A DNA stretch of 64,000 nucleotides from Scatosoma sp045533485 (GTDB taxonomy: Bacteria > Bacillota > Clostridia > Christensenellales > Borkfalkiaceae), in the NCBI GenBank assembly GCA_045533485.1, contig JAZSHX010000026.1, forward strand, positions 1-64,000, given 5' to 3'. A program made the translations under genes and the position numbers. Positions 17,539 to 26,290 of the stretch are shown one piece after another. Position 1 is the first letter of the stretch. Every line of letters starts with the position of its first letter. The notes under the pieces were generated by a model. The model made no database searches. It had not been told where the DNA came from and saw only the letters and a list, made by a program, of their open reading frames with translations.

Positions 17539-18675
17539 TTATAAGCAGAACGGGCCAAGGATACCGATGATCAAGCCGCCGACGATAGCGGAAGCGATTT
17601 GACCGGATACGTTTGCGCCTACTGCGTGCATGAGCAAGTGGTTAGACGGGTCTTCCTTCGTACCCATTTTTGCAACGACGCGCGATGCCATAGGGAACGC
17701 GGAAATACCTGCCGCGCCAAGCATAGGATTGATTTTTTCCTTGCTGAACAGGTTGATAAGCTTTGCGCACATTACGCCGCCGATGGTGTCGAATACGAAC
17801 GCGAACAAGCCAAGCGCCATAATGATGAGCGTTTCAAAGGCCAAGAACGCCGCCGCTTGCATTTGGAAGGAAATGGTGATACCAAGGAGCAACGTGATGA
17901 TGTTGGAGAACGTCGTTTGCGCCGTTTCCGAAAGCGATTTCAAAACGCCGCATTCACGGAGCAGGTTACCGAACATCAACATACCGACAAGCGAAAGCGA
18001 ATCGGGAGCAATCAAGCCGGAAATGACCGTAACGATGATGGGGAACAAAACACGCATCAAAGGCGAAACTTGCTTTGCGCTGTATTTCATTTTAATCATA
18101 CGTTCTTTTTTCGTCGTACACATTTTGATAACGGCAGGTTGTACGATGGGAACAAGCGCCATATACGAATACGCTACGACCATGATAGGGCCGATATATT
18201 TGGACGCAAGCTGCATCGCAACCAAGATAGCCGTAGGGCCGTCCGCCGCGCCGATAATACCGATAGACGCCGCGTCGTTCAAAGGGAAGCCGATCATCGC
18301 CGCCAAGATGATGGTAACGAAAATACCAAGCTGCGCCGCGCCGCCCAAGATGAAGAGCTTGGGGTTGGTCAAGAGCGGACCGAAGTCGATCATACAGCCG
18401 ATACCGATAAAGAGCAGCAAGGGCATAGCTTCACTGGCTTCGATGCCTACCTTGAAAAGGGAAGTGATGATACCAAGGTGTTCGCCGTTTGCGGGATCGC
18501 CGATAACGGGGGACAAGGGTAAGTTTACAAGGATTGCACCAAAACCCATAGGGAGCAAAAGGGCAGGCTCCATATCTTTCTTGATGGCAAGATAGATCAA
18601 AATGCCGCCGATTGCCCACATGGCAACTTGTTGCCACGAAAGGTTTTGAAAACCTTGAATAAGGAAATCAAACAT
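17539..18675 (-). CDS. Sodium-translocating decarboxylase beta subunit (OadB family)
   Basis: A 378-residue polytopic protein from ATG 18675, chosen because GGAGG lies 6 bases upstream; the longer open frame has no such site. Hallmarks: EPALLLPMGFGAILVNLP, LLFIGIGCMIDFGPLL, GFPLNDAASIGIIGAADGPT (central ion site), and the closing NPMLGAAGISAFPMASRV with NHLLMHAVGANVSGQI. It is the sodium channel part of oxaloacetate, methylmalonyl-CoA or glutaconyl-CoA decarboxylases. No alpha carboxyltransferase or biotin carrier gene is in the window, so the partner must be encoded elsewhere. Confidence 0.92.
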   Translation of the reverse strand: MFDFLIQGFQNLSWQQVAMWAIGGILIYLAIKKDMEPALLLPMGFGAILVNLPLSPVIGDPANGEHLGIITSLFKVGIEASEAMPLLLFIGIGCMIDFGPLLTNPKLFILGGAAQLGIFVTIILAAMIGFPLNDAASIGIIGAADGPTAILVAMQLASKYIGPIMVVAYSYMALVPIVQPAVIKMCTTKKERMIKMKYSAKQVSPLMRVLFPIIVTVISGLIAPDSLSLVGMLMFGNLLRECGVLKSLSETAQTTFSNIITLLLGITISFQMQAAAFLAFETLIIMALGLFAFVFDTIGGVMCAKLINLFSKEKINPMLGAAGISAFPMASRVVAKMGTKEDPSNHLLMHAVGANVSGQIASAIVGGLIIGILGPFCL

Positions 18676-18708
18676 ATATGCCTCCAGTTTAACATATTTA
18701 ACAAAATT

Positions 18709-18737
18709 ATTATAAAAAAATAAATAAGTAAAGTCAA
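18709..18737 (-). promoter_or_regulatory. Promoter of the oadB-oadG-like pair
   Basis: On the minus strand TTGACT (18737-18732), 17 bp, TATAAT (18714-18709), followed by the GGAGG ribosome site of the OadB-like gene. Confidence 0.85.
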
Positions 18738-18827
18738 GCAATTACGCGCGCGTATACGCAAAAAAATAAAATGAGGTAGGAATGCGAAAAAAAGATAAAA
18801 AATTATGCAAAAACCATGCAAAAACGC

Positions 18828-18856
18828 TTGCTAAATCTTATAAAAACCGATATAAT
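18828..18856 (+). promoter_or_regulatory. Promoter of rplS
   Basis: TTGCTA (18828-18833), 17 bp, TATAAT (18851-18856). Transcription would start about 18863 and give a leader of roughly 90 nt. Confidence 0.8.
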
Positions 18857-18862
18857 AGATGT

Positions 18863-18955
18863 CGACTTCGAGCGTTCCGCTGCCTTTTTCGGGCATAGTG
18901 AGGAGCTATGCAGCGGGTTATGAACGTTTCGTAAATTATGGAGGTAAAGTCTGAA
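18863..18955 (+). promoter_or_regulatory. Structured leader of rplS, L19-leader type
   Basis: The leader folds as nested stems: CGTTC with GAACG, CCGCTGC with GCAGCGG, and inside them GCATAG with CTATGC around a GAGGAG-containing loop. The structure ends just before the GGAGGT ribosome site. Firmicutes rplS genes are known to carry such a leader (L19_leader in Rfam), thought to let L19 control its own synthesis. The match to the family model was not tested. Confidence 0.6.
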
Positions 18956-19300
18956 ATGAAAGGATTGATTGAAGCTATCAACGCAGAAAGTTTGAAAGCA
19001 GAAGTTCCCGCATTTGAAGTAGGCGACACGGTTAAGGTTGGTTACAGAATTATCGAAGGCGGCAAGGAAAGAGTTCAAAATTTCGAAGGCGTGGTTATCG
19101 CTAAGAAAAACGGCGGCGTTTCCGAAACGTTCACCGTTCGTCATATTTCCTATGGCGTAGGCGTAGAAAAAACCTATCCTCTTCACTCCCCGAAAATTGC
19201 GTCCATCACGGTCGTAAGACGCGGTAAAGTTAGAAGAGCGAAGCTGTATTATTTGCGTAAGCTTACCGGTAAGGCAGCAAAAGTTAAAGAAAAAATTTAA
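18956..19300 (+). CDS. rplS: 50S ribosomal protein L19
   Basis: A 114-residue L19, the normal length. I take ATG 18956, ten bases after GGAGGT; the earlier in-frame ATG at 18938 contains that ribosome site and is unlikely. FEVGDTVKVGYRI, RVQNFEGVVIAKK, ETFTVRHISYGVGVEKTYPL and HSPKIASI are diagnostic. L19 sits at the 30S-50S interface. The gene has its own promoter, a leader with secondary structure and a strong terminator. Confidence 0.97.
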   Translation: MKGLIEAINAESLKAEVPAFEVGDTVKVGYRIIEGGKERVQNFEGVVIAKKNGGVSETFTVRHISYGVGVEKTYPLHSPKIASITVVRRGKVRRAKLYYLRKLTGKAAKVKEKI

Positions 19301-19316
19301 GTTAGGTTTCAAACCG

Positions 19317-19354
19317 AAAAAAGGTTGTCCAAAGTCAAGGACAACCTTTTTTTT
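19317..19354 (+). terminator. Terminator of rplS
   Basis: AAAAAAGGTTGTCC and GGACAACCTTTTTTTT pair around an 8-base loop. The T run leads straight into a 128-bp repeat element. Confidence 0.9.
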
Positions 19355-19478
19355 GGCTATAAAATACGTCGCAATACTGCGTTAACCTTGCGTTTTCCCT
19401 TGCTCGTTTACGCCCAAGCAAACTCCCGTCGGGAAAGCCGCGGTTGCCTTGTCTTGCTTGTATTTTCCTACGCCAAAC
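19351..19478. repeat. 128-bp intergenic element, copy A
   Basis: It starts TTTTGGCTATAAAATAC and ends TTGTATTTTCCTACGCCAAAC in two readable halves; these ends are imperfect inverted repeats of each other. A second element of exactly the same length lies at 35700-35827. About 30 bp at each end are nearly identical (including GCAATACTGCGT and CTTGTCTTGCTTGTATTTTC) while the middles diverge. The copy directly abuts the rplS terminator. Most of the 337-bp gap between rplS and comM is this element; the rest is AT-rich with no gene. Confidence 0.75.
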
Positions 19479-19637
19479 TGATAGAAAAAAAATTCCTAAA
19501 ATTTGCCGTAAAACTGTTTACTTTTTTGTGCATTTAGGGTACAATATACAATGGGCATATATATAAGGTAGGGAATTTTTGCTTTTTTGACAAAAATCCG
19601 CACCGTTTGCCAAGCTTCGACGCGAAGGAGAAAACAA

Positions 19638-21173
19638 ATGATTGCAAAAGTACAAAGTTATGCTCTGTCCGGGTTAGAAGGCGTATGCGTAACCGTGGAA
19701 ACGGACGTGATGCGCGGACTCCCGTCTTACGACGTGGTGGGCTTGCCCGACGCGACCGTGAAAGAATCCAAGGAACGCGTAAGAAGCGCCATTAAAAACA
19801 GTTTGTTGGAATTTCCTTTACATAAAATTACCGTCAACCTTGCGCCTGCGTACGTGAAAAAGGAAGGATCGGCGCTCGATTTGCCTATCGCGCTTAGCTT
19901 GCTTTTGGCAAACGGTAGCTTGCAAGCGGACGTAACGGACGTCATTTTCCTTGGCGAGCTTGCCTTAAACGGCGATTTGCGCGCCGTAACGGGTGTGTTG
20001 CCTGCGATTATTTCCGCAAGGGATAAGGGCTATAAGCAATTTGTCGTGCCGTACGATAACCGCAAGGAAGCAAGCTACGTTCGCGGTGTGGAAGTGTATG
20101 CCGTGAAAACGTTGCGAGAGCTGGTCGATCATTTATCGGGCTTTGCGCCCGTTGCGCCCGTGGAACAAGCGCCGTTTGCGGCAGGGGAGCACGAACAGCA
20201 AAACGCATACGATTTATCTTTCGTCAAGGGCCAGCCCATGGCAAAGCGCGCGTTGGAAGTGGCGGTGGCAGGGGGACATAACGTAATGTTCGTAGGGCCG
20301 CCGGGCAGCGGTAAAACCATGCTGGCGCGTTCGCTTCCCGGGATTATGCCCGATATGTCGTTTGACGAAGCGTTGGAAATCACGAAAATTCATTCGGTAG
20401 CAGGTACGCTTGGGGATAGGGGTATCGTTACGGTGCGTCCGTTTAGAAGCCCCCATCATACGGCGACGACCGTTTCCCTTTGTGGCGGCGGCAATAAAGT
20501 GGTGCATCCCGGGGAAATTTCCTTGGCGCACGGCGGTGTGCTGTTTTTGGACGAATTGCCCGAATACAAGCGTTCCGCGCTGGAATCGCTCCGTCAACCC
20601 TTGGAAGACGGCGTGATTACCATTTCGCGTGCAGGCGGTACGGTGACTTACCCTGCGTCCTTTATGCTTTGCGCAAGCATGAATCCCTGTCCTTGCGGAC
20701 ATCTTGGTTCAAGCAAGCAACGCTGTTCCTGTACGCCCAACGATATTCGCAAATACCGTGCGAAAATTTCCGGACCGCTACTTGATAGAATTGATATTCA
20801 AGTGGAAGTAGACGGCGTCAATTACGACGATTTGGTAAGCGAAGCGCACGAAGAAAAGAGTGCGGACGTGAAAGCGCGTGCCGACGCGGCAAGAAAAATA
20901 CAAAGACAGCGCTTTGCAGGCACTTCCGTGACGACCAACGCGGAAATGAGCGAAAAGGAAACGCGCGCGTATTGTAAGCTTTCGCCTGCGTGCGAACAGG
21001 TGCTGAAAGAAGCGTTTGAAAGCTTGCACCTTTCCGCGCGTGCACGGTCGCGTATCTTAAAGGTAGCGCGCACGATTGCCGATTTGGCGCTTAGCGAAGA
21101 AATTACAGAAGAACATTTATACGAAGCCATTTCCTACCGTACCTACGGGGCAGGGCTTTCCGATTTGGATTGA
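19638..21173 (+). CDS. comM: ComM/YifB family Mg-chelatase-like AAA+ ATPase
   Basis: A 511-residue protein from ATG 19638, eight bases after AAGGAG; this gives the typical start MIAKVQSYALSGLEGVCVTV. The N-terminal Lon-protease-like fold runs to about residue 170. Walker A is GPPGSGKT, Walker B LFLDELPEY, and HTATTVSLCGGG and GPLLDRIDIQVEV are typical. ComM is a helicase that promotes branch migration during natural transformation. It is followed after 13 bp by dprA, as in many Firmicutes, though ylqF, rnhB and yraN, which often lie between rplS and comM, are absent here. Confidence 0.93.
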   Translation: MIAKVQSYALSGLEGVCVTVETDVMRGLPSYDVVGLPDATVKESKERVRSAIKNSLLEFPLHKITVNLAPAYVKKEGSALDLPIALSLLLANGSLQADVTDVIFLGELALNGDLRAVTGVLPAIISARDKGYKQFVVPYDNRKEASYVRGVEVYAVKTLRELVDHLSGFAPVAPVEQAPFAAGEHEQQNAYDLSFVKGQPMAKRALEVAVAGGHNVMFVGPPGSGKTMLARSLPGIMPDMSFDEALEITKIHSVAGTLGDRGIVTVRPFRSPHHTATTVSLCGGGNKVVHPGEISLAHGGVLFLDELPEYKRSALESLRQPLEDGVITISRAGGTVTYPASFMLCASMNPCPCGHLGSSKQRCSCTPNDIRKYRAKISGPLLDRIDIQVEVDGVNYDDLVSEAHEEKSADVKARADAARKIQRQRFAGTSVTTNAEMSEKETRAYCKLSPACEQVLKEAFESLHLSARARSRILKVARTIADLALSEEITEEHLYEAISYRTYGAGLSDLD

Positions 21174-21186
21174 TAGGGCGTAGCGT

Positions 21187-22044
21187 ATGGATAAGAACAA
21201 AATTATCACCGTGGATATAGATGACGAACGCTATCCTAAGGCGTTGCTTGGGTTGGATAACGCGCCCAAGCAGCTGCAAGCGGTGGGGGACATTTCCCTG
21301 TTACAATCACGCTTGTTTACCGTGGTCGGTTCGCGCAGGACGCCTATGGCGGCGCTCAAAGCAGGCGCGGAAATCGTCAAGGAGATTACGGGTGCGTTTA
21401 CCATAGTGACGGGCGCGGCGGACGGCGGCGATACGGCGGCAATCGAAGGCGCTTTAAGTGCAGGCGGCAAGGTGATTTGCGTGCTGGCAGGCGGTTTTTC
21501 GGTAGTGCCGCAAAGCAATTTACCGCTTCTTAAAAGGGTGGCGGAAAACGGTTTGTTGCTTTCTCCTTACGAATATGACACGCCCGTGCGCAGTTTTTCG
21601 TATGAATACAGAAATCAAGTGCTTGCTACGCTTGGCGAAGGTACGCTGGTGCTGGGCGCGGCGGAAAAAAGCGGCGCGTTGATAACGGCAAAATATGCCT
21701 TTGCACAAAAGAAAAAGGTGTTTGCTTTGCCCTATTCGTTGGGCGTAACGGCAGGGGCAGGGTGCAACGCACTTATCAAAAGGGGTGCGTATTTGACGGA
21801 AATGGCAGAAGACATTTTATCTGCGTTTTCGTTGCAGGTACAAGCAAAAGAAAAACCGCGCGTGGCGTTAAGCGAAGACGAAGAAAAGCTGGTGCAGGCA
21901 CTCCGCGACACTTCGGGGGCGCACGTGGCGGTGCTTGCGCAAAAAACGGGCATTCCGCTGTTCAAGGCAAGGGCGCTGCTTTCCGCGCTGGAAGTGAAAG
22001 GGTTGTGCGTTGCCGTGGGCGGTAATCAATACGCCCCCGTGTAA
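21187..22044 (+). CDS. dprA: DprA/Smf-like DNA-processing protein
   Basis: A 285-residue Rossmann-fold protein that would load RecA on incoming single-stranded DNA. It is shorter than the usual 360 or so because it lacks the N-terminal SAM-like domain. FTVVGSRRTPMAALKAG, the TGAADGGDTAAIEGAL stretch, and LVLGAAEKSGALITAKYA follow the family order. However the usual SGLARGIDAAAH reads TGAADGGDTAAI, so the ligand loop is divergent. Residues about 225-285 are a winged-helix-like C-terminal domain. Position between comM and topA supports the call. Confidence 0.85.
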   Translation: MDKNKIITVDIDDERYPKALLGLDNAPKQLQAVGDISLLQSRLFTVVGSRRTPMAALKAGAEIVKEITGAFTIVTGAADGGDTAAIEGALSAGGKVICVLAGGFSVVPQSNLPLLKRVAENGLLLSPYEYDTPVRSFSYEYRNQVLATLGEGTLVLGAAEKSGALITAKYAFAQKKKVFALPYSLGVTAGAGCNALIKRGAYLTEMAEDILSAFSLQVQAKEKPRVALSEDEEKLVQALRDTSGAHVAVLAQKTGIPLFKARALLSALEVKGLCVAVGGNQYAPV

Positions 22045-22067
22045 ATAAAAGACAAGGAGTGTGCAAT

Positions 22068-22562
22068 ATGAAAAAAGTTACCAAGTGGCTGTCGGTTATC
22101 TTTTCGGTCGTTTTTTGCGCAGTTTGTTTTTCTTCGTGTCTAATTCCGTTGTTTGATTCTATAGAAATTAGAACGCCCGTGGATGCGATTGAAAAAATTG
22201 AAATCATTTATAGCTTGGATCTTGCTCAACCGACGGAAGAAGGGTGGAAACAGTACCAAAGGGAGCAAAATGTGTGGATTTTGTCTAAACCAGAACATAT
22301 TGCCGACATAGCGGAAACAGACTATGCTGCTTTTATAGCGGATTTGGAAGACCTGCCTTATAGGGGCTGGGTGCTTTTAGGGGCTGCAGTCGATCCGAGC
22401 TTTTCTGTTTATGGGTACATTGTTGTTATACATACCGCCGAGGGGGAAGAATATTATTCTGCGAGCGGCGGCGGCTCTTTGACGAGTTGTAAGGAAGAAT
22501 TATGGCGAGCTTGCTTGCAAAAGTACGTGGACGTGCCGTTGAATAACCCCTCATTAAGATAA
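22068..22562 (+). CDS. Probable small lipoprotein of unknown function
   Basis: A 164-residue protein read from ATG 22068, eight bases after AAGGAG. A lysine-containing N-terminus and hydrophobic run end in FSSC with Cys24, a plausible though not ideal lipobox. The rest is about 140 residues without membrane segments. I recognise no family. It interrupts the common dprA-topA order and is a little richer in A and T than its neighbours, so it may be a later insertion. Confidence 0.75.
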   Translation: MKKVTKWLSVIFSVVFCAVCFSSCLIPLFDSIEIRTPVDAIEKIEIIYSLDLAQPTEEGWKQYQREQNVWILSKPEHIADIAETDYAAFIADLEDLPYRGWVLLGAAVDPSFSVYGYIVVIHTAEGEEYYSASGGGSLTSCKEELWRACLQKYVDVPLNNPSLR

Positions 22563-22642
22563 AAAAATCGCACGCAAGAAAAGCGGTAAAAGTCCGCAAT
22601 AATCAAATAAACAAAAAATTTCTTGATATAAGGAAGACAAGA

Positions 22643-24982
22643 ATGGATTTAATTATCGTAGAGTCGCCTTCTAAGGCGAAAACCATCTCCAAATACTTGA
22701 AAGGCAAATACCGCGTGGACGCGTCCGCAGGGCATATCCGCGACTTGCCCGTGCATACGCTTGGGGTGGATTTGCAAAATAATTTTGAACCCAAATACGT
22801 CAATTCCGAAGGAAAGGAAGACGTTATCCGCCGTTTGACGGACGCGACGAAAAAAGCCGATCGCGTTTACCTTGCAACTGACCCTGACAGAGAAGGGGAA
22901 GCGATTGCTTGGCATTTGCAAACGGTGCTGGGCTTAGACGAAACGGGGGAAAACCGCATTCAATTTAACGAAGTGTCCCAACACGCCATTGAAGAAGCGT
23001 TGAAACAGCCCCGTCAAATCAATTATAACTTGGTAGACGCGCAACAAGCGCGCCGTGTTTTGGATAGACTTGTGGGGTATAAACTCTCCACTCTGCTCAA
23101 CCACAAAATCGAAGATAAAAATTCTTCGGGTAAGCGTACGCTTTCGGGGGGCAGAGTGCAATCGGTGGCGCTCAAATTGGTGGTGGAGCGCGAACGGGAA
23201 ATTACGGCGTTCAAGCCCGAAGAATACTGGAACTTGACGGCGGAGCTTCGCGATCAACCCAAAAAGTACGCGGCGTTTAAGGCGCTTTTGGAAAAGAAAG
23301 GCACAAGAAAATATAAGCCGTCTTCCGCGGAAGAAACGGCGCAAGTGTTGGCGGCGTTGGCGGATGGGAAATTTATTGTTTCCAAGCTGAAAAAGACGGT
23401 GGTAAAATCGCACGCGCCTGCGCCCTTTACGACCAGCTCTATGCAACAGGACGCGTCGACGAAGCTTGGTTTTAGCGCACCGGAAACGATGCAGCTTGCG
23501 CAACATTTGTACGAAGGTATTGCAACGGAAAACGGCGACCATATCGCGTTTATTACCTATATGAGAACGGACTCTACTCGTGTTTCCAAGGAAGCGCAAG
23601 CCAAGGCGCTTGCCCGTATCCGTCAAGTGTACGGCGACGAATACGCGCCCGAAAAGCCCAACTACTACGCGTCCAAAAAGGGCGCGCAGGACGCGCACGA
23701 AGCTATCCGTCCCATCGATTTGAATATGACGCCCGAAAAGGCGAAAGCATTGCTTGATAAAAAGCATTATTCCCTTTACAAGCTGGTGTATGAGCGTTTC
23801 TTGGCGTCGCAAATGGCGGAAGCCAAATACAACAGCACGCAAATGGAAATCGACAACAGCGGTTATATTTTTAAATCCAGCGGTAAAGTGCTCCTTTTTG
23901 CAGGGTTCACGGCGGTGTATCAGGATATTTCCGCGAAAAAGGACGATGAAGACAGCATTGAAAGAAGCAAGCTTTTGCCCAACGTAAACGAAGGGGACGA
24001 ACTGGATTTGGTTGCCTTGCAAAAGGAACAAAAATTTACCAAACCGCCCCTTAGATACACGGACGCGTCGCTTGTAAAGGCGATGGAAGAAAAAAATATC
24101 GGCCGTCCGTCCACCTACGCGACGATTATTTCCAAGCTGATGCAAAAGTACGTGAAAAAGGACGGCAAGTATATGGTGCCTACGCCCATTGCGTACAGCG
24201 TGGTGGATATGCTCAATCAATGCTTTGTGGATATCATGGATATCGGCTTTACGGCGGATATGGAAAATAAGCTGGATAACATTGAAGACGGCGGCGTCGA
24301 TTGGCACAGCGTTATCGGCAATTTCTATCCCGGCTTTGAAAAGAACTTACGCAAGGCGTCGTCGTACGGCGATGAATTGACGGACACCGTTTGCGGTAAG
24401 TGCGGACATTTTATGCTGAGAAGAACGGGCAAAAGCGGTAAATATTTGGCTTGCTCCAACTATCCTGAGTGCAGAAATATCGTCAGTGAAAGCGCGGAAG
24501 AAATTTCCGCCGTGCGTTGCCCGAAATGCGGCGAAAATATGGTGGTGAAAAGCGGGAAATTCGGCAAGTTCTTGGCGTGTCCCAGCTATCCCGATTGTAA
24601 AACTACGCTGTCTATGCCGACGGACGAAGAGCCCAAGCTTGTGGGCAAATGCCCCGATTGCGGCAACGCCATGACGGTGAGAAAATCCAAAAAGGGCAAG
24701 GTGTATTACAGCTGCTTGGGATATCCAAACTGCAAATTTATGAGCTGGGATGTTCCCACGGGCGAAAGATGTCCTACCTGTCAAGGCGCGCTTGTCAAAA
24801 CGGCAGGCGGCGGTGTGAAGTGCGAAAATAAAGATTGTAACTACCGCGTGAAAGGGGAAAAGCAGGAGAAGAAGGCGAAGTATACGCCGCAATTTGAAGA
24901 AGATTTTTCCGCGCCCCCGTTGATGGACGAACCGGATTTTAGCGGCGGTTATATCTTTGAAGGCATTGAAGATGAATACTAA
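22643..24982 (+). CDS. topA: DNA topoisomerase I
   Basis: A 779-residue type IA topoisomerase. The TOPRIM domain starts LIIVESPSKAKTISKYL and carries the acidic YLATDPDREGEAIAWHL. The catalytic tyrosine is in ITYMRTDSTRVS. IGRPSTYATIISKL follows. The C-terminus has four CxxC zinc modules: CGKCGHFMLR, CPKCGENMVV, CPDCGNAMTV and CPTCQGALV. It relaxes negative supercoils behind RNA polymerase. AAGGAAG precedes the ATG. The 3' end overlaps trmFO by 11 bp. Confidence 0.97.
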   Translation: MDLIIVESPSKAKTISKYLKGKYRVDASAGHIRDLPVHTLGVDLQNNFEPKYVNSEGKEDVIRRLTDATKKADRVYLATDPDREGEAIAWHLQTVLGLDETGENRIQFNEVSQHAIEEALKQPRQINYNLVDAQQARRVLDRLVGYKLSTLLNHKIEDKNSSGKRTLSGGRVQSVALKLVVEREREITAFKPEEYWNLTAELRDQPKKYAAFKALLEKKGTRKYKPSSAEETAQVLAALADGKFIVSKLKKTVVKSHAPAPFTTSSMQQDASTKLGFSAPETMQLAQHLYEGIATENGDHIAFITYMRTDSTRVSKEAQAKALARIRQVYGDEYAPEKPNYYASKKGAQDAHEAIRPIDLNMTPEKAKALLDKKHYSLYKLVYERFLASQMAEAKYNSTQMEIDNSGYIFKSSGKVLLFAGFTAVYQDISAKKDDEDSIERSKLLPNVNEGDELDLVALQKEQKFTKPPLRYTDASLVKAMEEKNIGRPSTYATIISKLMQKYVKKDGKYMVPTPIAYSVVDMLNQCFVDIMDIGFTADMENKLDNIEDGGVDWHSVIGNFYPGFEKNLRKASSYGDELTDTVCGKCGHFMLRRTGKSGKYLACSNYPECRNIVSESAEEISAVRCPKCGENMVVKSGKFGKFLACPSYPDCKTTLSMPTDEEPKLVGKCPDCGNAMTVRKSKKGKVYYSCLGYPNCKFMSWDVPTGERCPTCQGALVKTAGGGVKCENKDCNYRVKGEKQEKKAKYTPQFEEDFSAPPLMDEPDFSGGYIFEGIEDEY

Positions 24983-26288
24983 GCAAGAAGTTGTAATCGT
25001 CGGCGGCGGTTTGGCAGGCAGTGAAGCGGCGTACTATTTAGCGTCGCGCGGTGTGAAAACGACGCTTGTGGAAATGAAGCCGAAAAAATTTACGCCTGCG
25101 CACGAAAGTGAAAATTTTGCGGAGCTGGTTTGCTCCAACTCCTTGAAAAGCAACGATATGTACGGCAACGCTTGCGGACTTTTGAAGCAGGAAATGCGTA
25201 TGCTCGGTTCGCTGATTATACAAGCGGCAGACGCAACGAAGGTGCCTGCAGGCGCGGCGTTGGCGGTGGATAGAGAGCAGTTTTCTTCGTTCGTGACGGA
25301 AAAATTGCGCACGCAGGAAAATTTGACGATAGTCAGCGAAGAAGTGATAAAAATCCCCGATACGCAAAAGGACGGGGGCAGGTACGCGGTGATTGCGACA
25401 GGACCGCTGACGAGCGACGCGCTTGGGGAAGATATTAAGGCGAAATTTGGCGGCGGCTTGCACTTTTTCGACGCATCCGCGCCTATCGTGTCCGCAGAGA
25501 GTATTGACCTTTCCAAGGCGTTTACGGGGGATAGATACGGCAAGGGTACGGGTGATTATATCAACTGCCCGTTGACGAAAGACGAATATTACGCGTTCGT
25601 GGATGAACTTTTGAAAGCGGAGCGCGCGCACCTGCACGAATTTGAAAAGGGTGAAATTTTTGAAGGGTGTATGCCGTTGGAAGTGATGGCGTCGCGCGGA
25701 AGAGAAACCTTGCGGTTTGGTACGCTCAAGCCCGTGGGGCTGTTTGACGATAACGGCAACCGTCCGTACGCGGTGTTGCAGCTGCGCAGAGAAAACGAAG
25801 AAGGCACGGCGTATAACTTGGTGGGTTTTCAAACGAATTTGAAATTCCCCGAACAAAAACGCGTGTTTTCGATGATACGTGCTTTGCATAACGCGGAATT
25901 TTTACGCTACGGCGTGATGCATAGAAATACCTATTTGCAATCGCCCGACGTTTTGAATAGGGATTTTTCGGTTAAGAATAATCGTAAGCTGTTTTTCGCA
26001 GGGCAAATCACGGGCGTGGAAGGGTATGTGGAAAGCGCGGCAAGCGGACTGTTGGTCGGTATGGCGATATGGGCGCAAATGCAGGGCAAGGAAAGCCCGC
26101 AATTTGACAATACCACGATGCTGGGCGCGTTGCAAACGCATATCTCAACGCCGTGCAAGGATTTCCAACCGATGAACGCGAATTTCGGTATTTTGGCAAG
26201 CTTGCCCGTGCGGATTAAGGATAAGAAAGAACGGTATAAAGCGCTTGCGGAGAGAGCGCTTACAACGATACAAAAGTATGGAGAATAA
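24972..26288 (+). CDS. trmFO: Folate/FAD-dependent tRNA (uracil-54-C5)-methyltransferase
   Basis: A 438-residue flavoprotein from ATG 24972, overlapping topA by 11 bp. The FAD loop is VIVGGGLAGSEAAYYLA. FAELVCSNSLKSND with the conserved Cys, DYINCPLTKDEYYAF, EGCMPLEVMASRGRETLRFG and FFAGQITGVEGYVESAASG are diagnostic. It makes ribothymidine in the T-loop of tRNA using methylene-tetrahydrofolate. xerC, which often follows trmFO in Firmicutes, is missing and hslV comes directly, 2 bp later. Confidence 0.96.
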   Translation: MNTKQEVVIVGGGLAGSEAAYYLASRGVKTTLVEMKPKKFTPAHESENFAELVCSNSLKSNDMYGNACGLLKQEMRMLGSLIIQAADATKVPAGAALAVDREQFSSFVTEKLRTQENLTIVSEEVIKIPDTQKDGGRYAVIATGPLTSDALGEDIKAKFGGGLHFFDASAPIVSAESIDLSKAFTGDRYGKGTGDYINCPLTKDEYYAFVDELLKAERAHLHEFEKGEIFEGCMPLEVMASRGRETLRFGTLKPVGLFDDNGNRPYAVLQLRRENEEGTAYNLVGFQTNLKFPEQKRVFSMIRALHNAEFLRYGVMHRNTYLQSPDVLNRDFSVKNNRKLFFAGQITGVEGYVESAASGLLVGMAIWAQMQGKESPQFDNTTMLGALQTHISTPCKDFQPMNANFGILASLPVRIKDKKERYKALAERALTTIQKYGE

Positions 26289-26290
26289 AT

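Noticed and set aside
17599..18595. Two long plus-strand frames opposite the OadB-like gene
   Set aside because: Both are antisense to a clear membrane protein gene that has a promoter and GGAGG site; the frames have charged or low-complexity text without domains.
22934..24307. A 457-codon open frame on the minus strand inside topA
   Set aside because: It lies wholly antisense to a well-recognised gene, shows no family motif and has no ribosome site; long antisense frames are common here because of codon bias.
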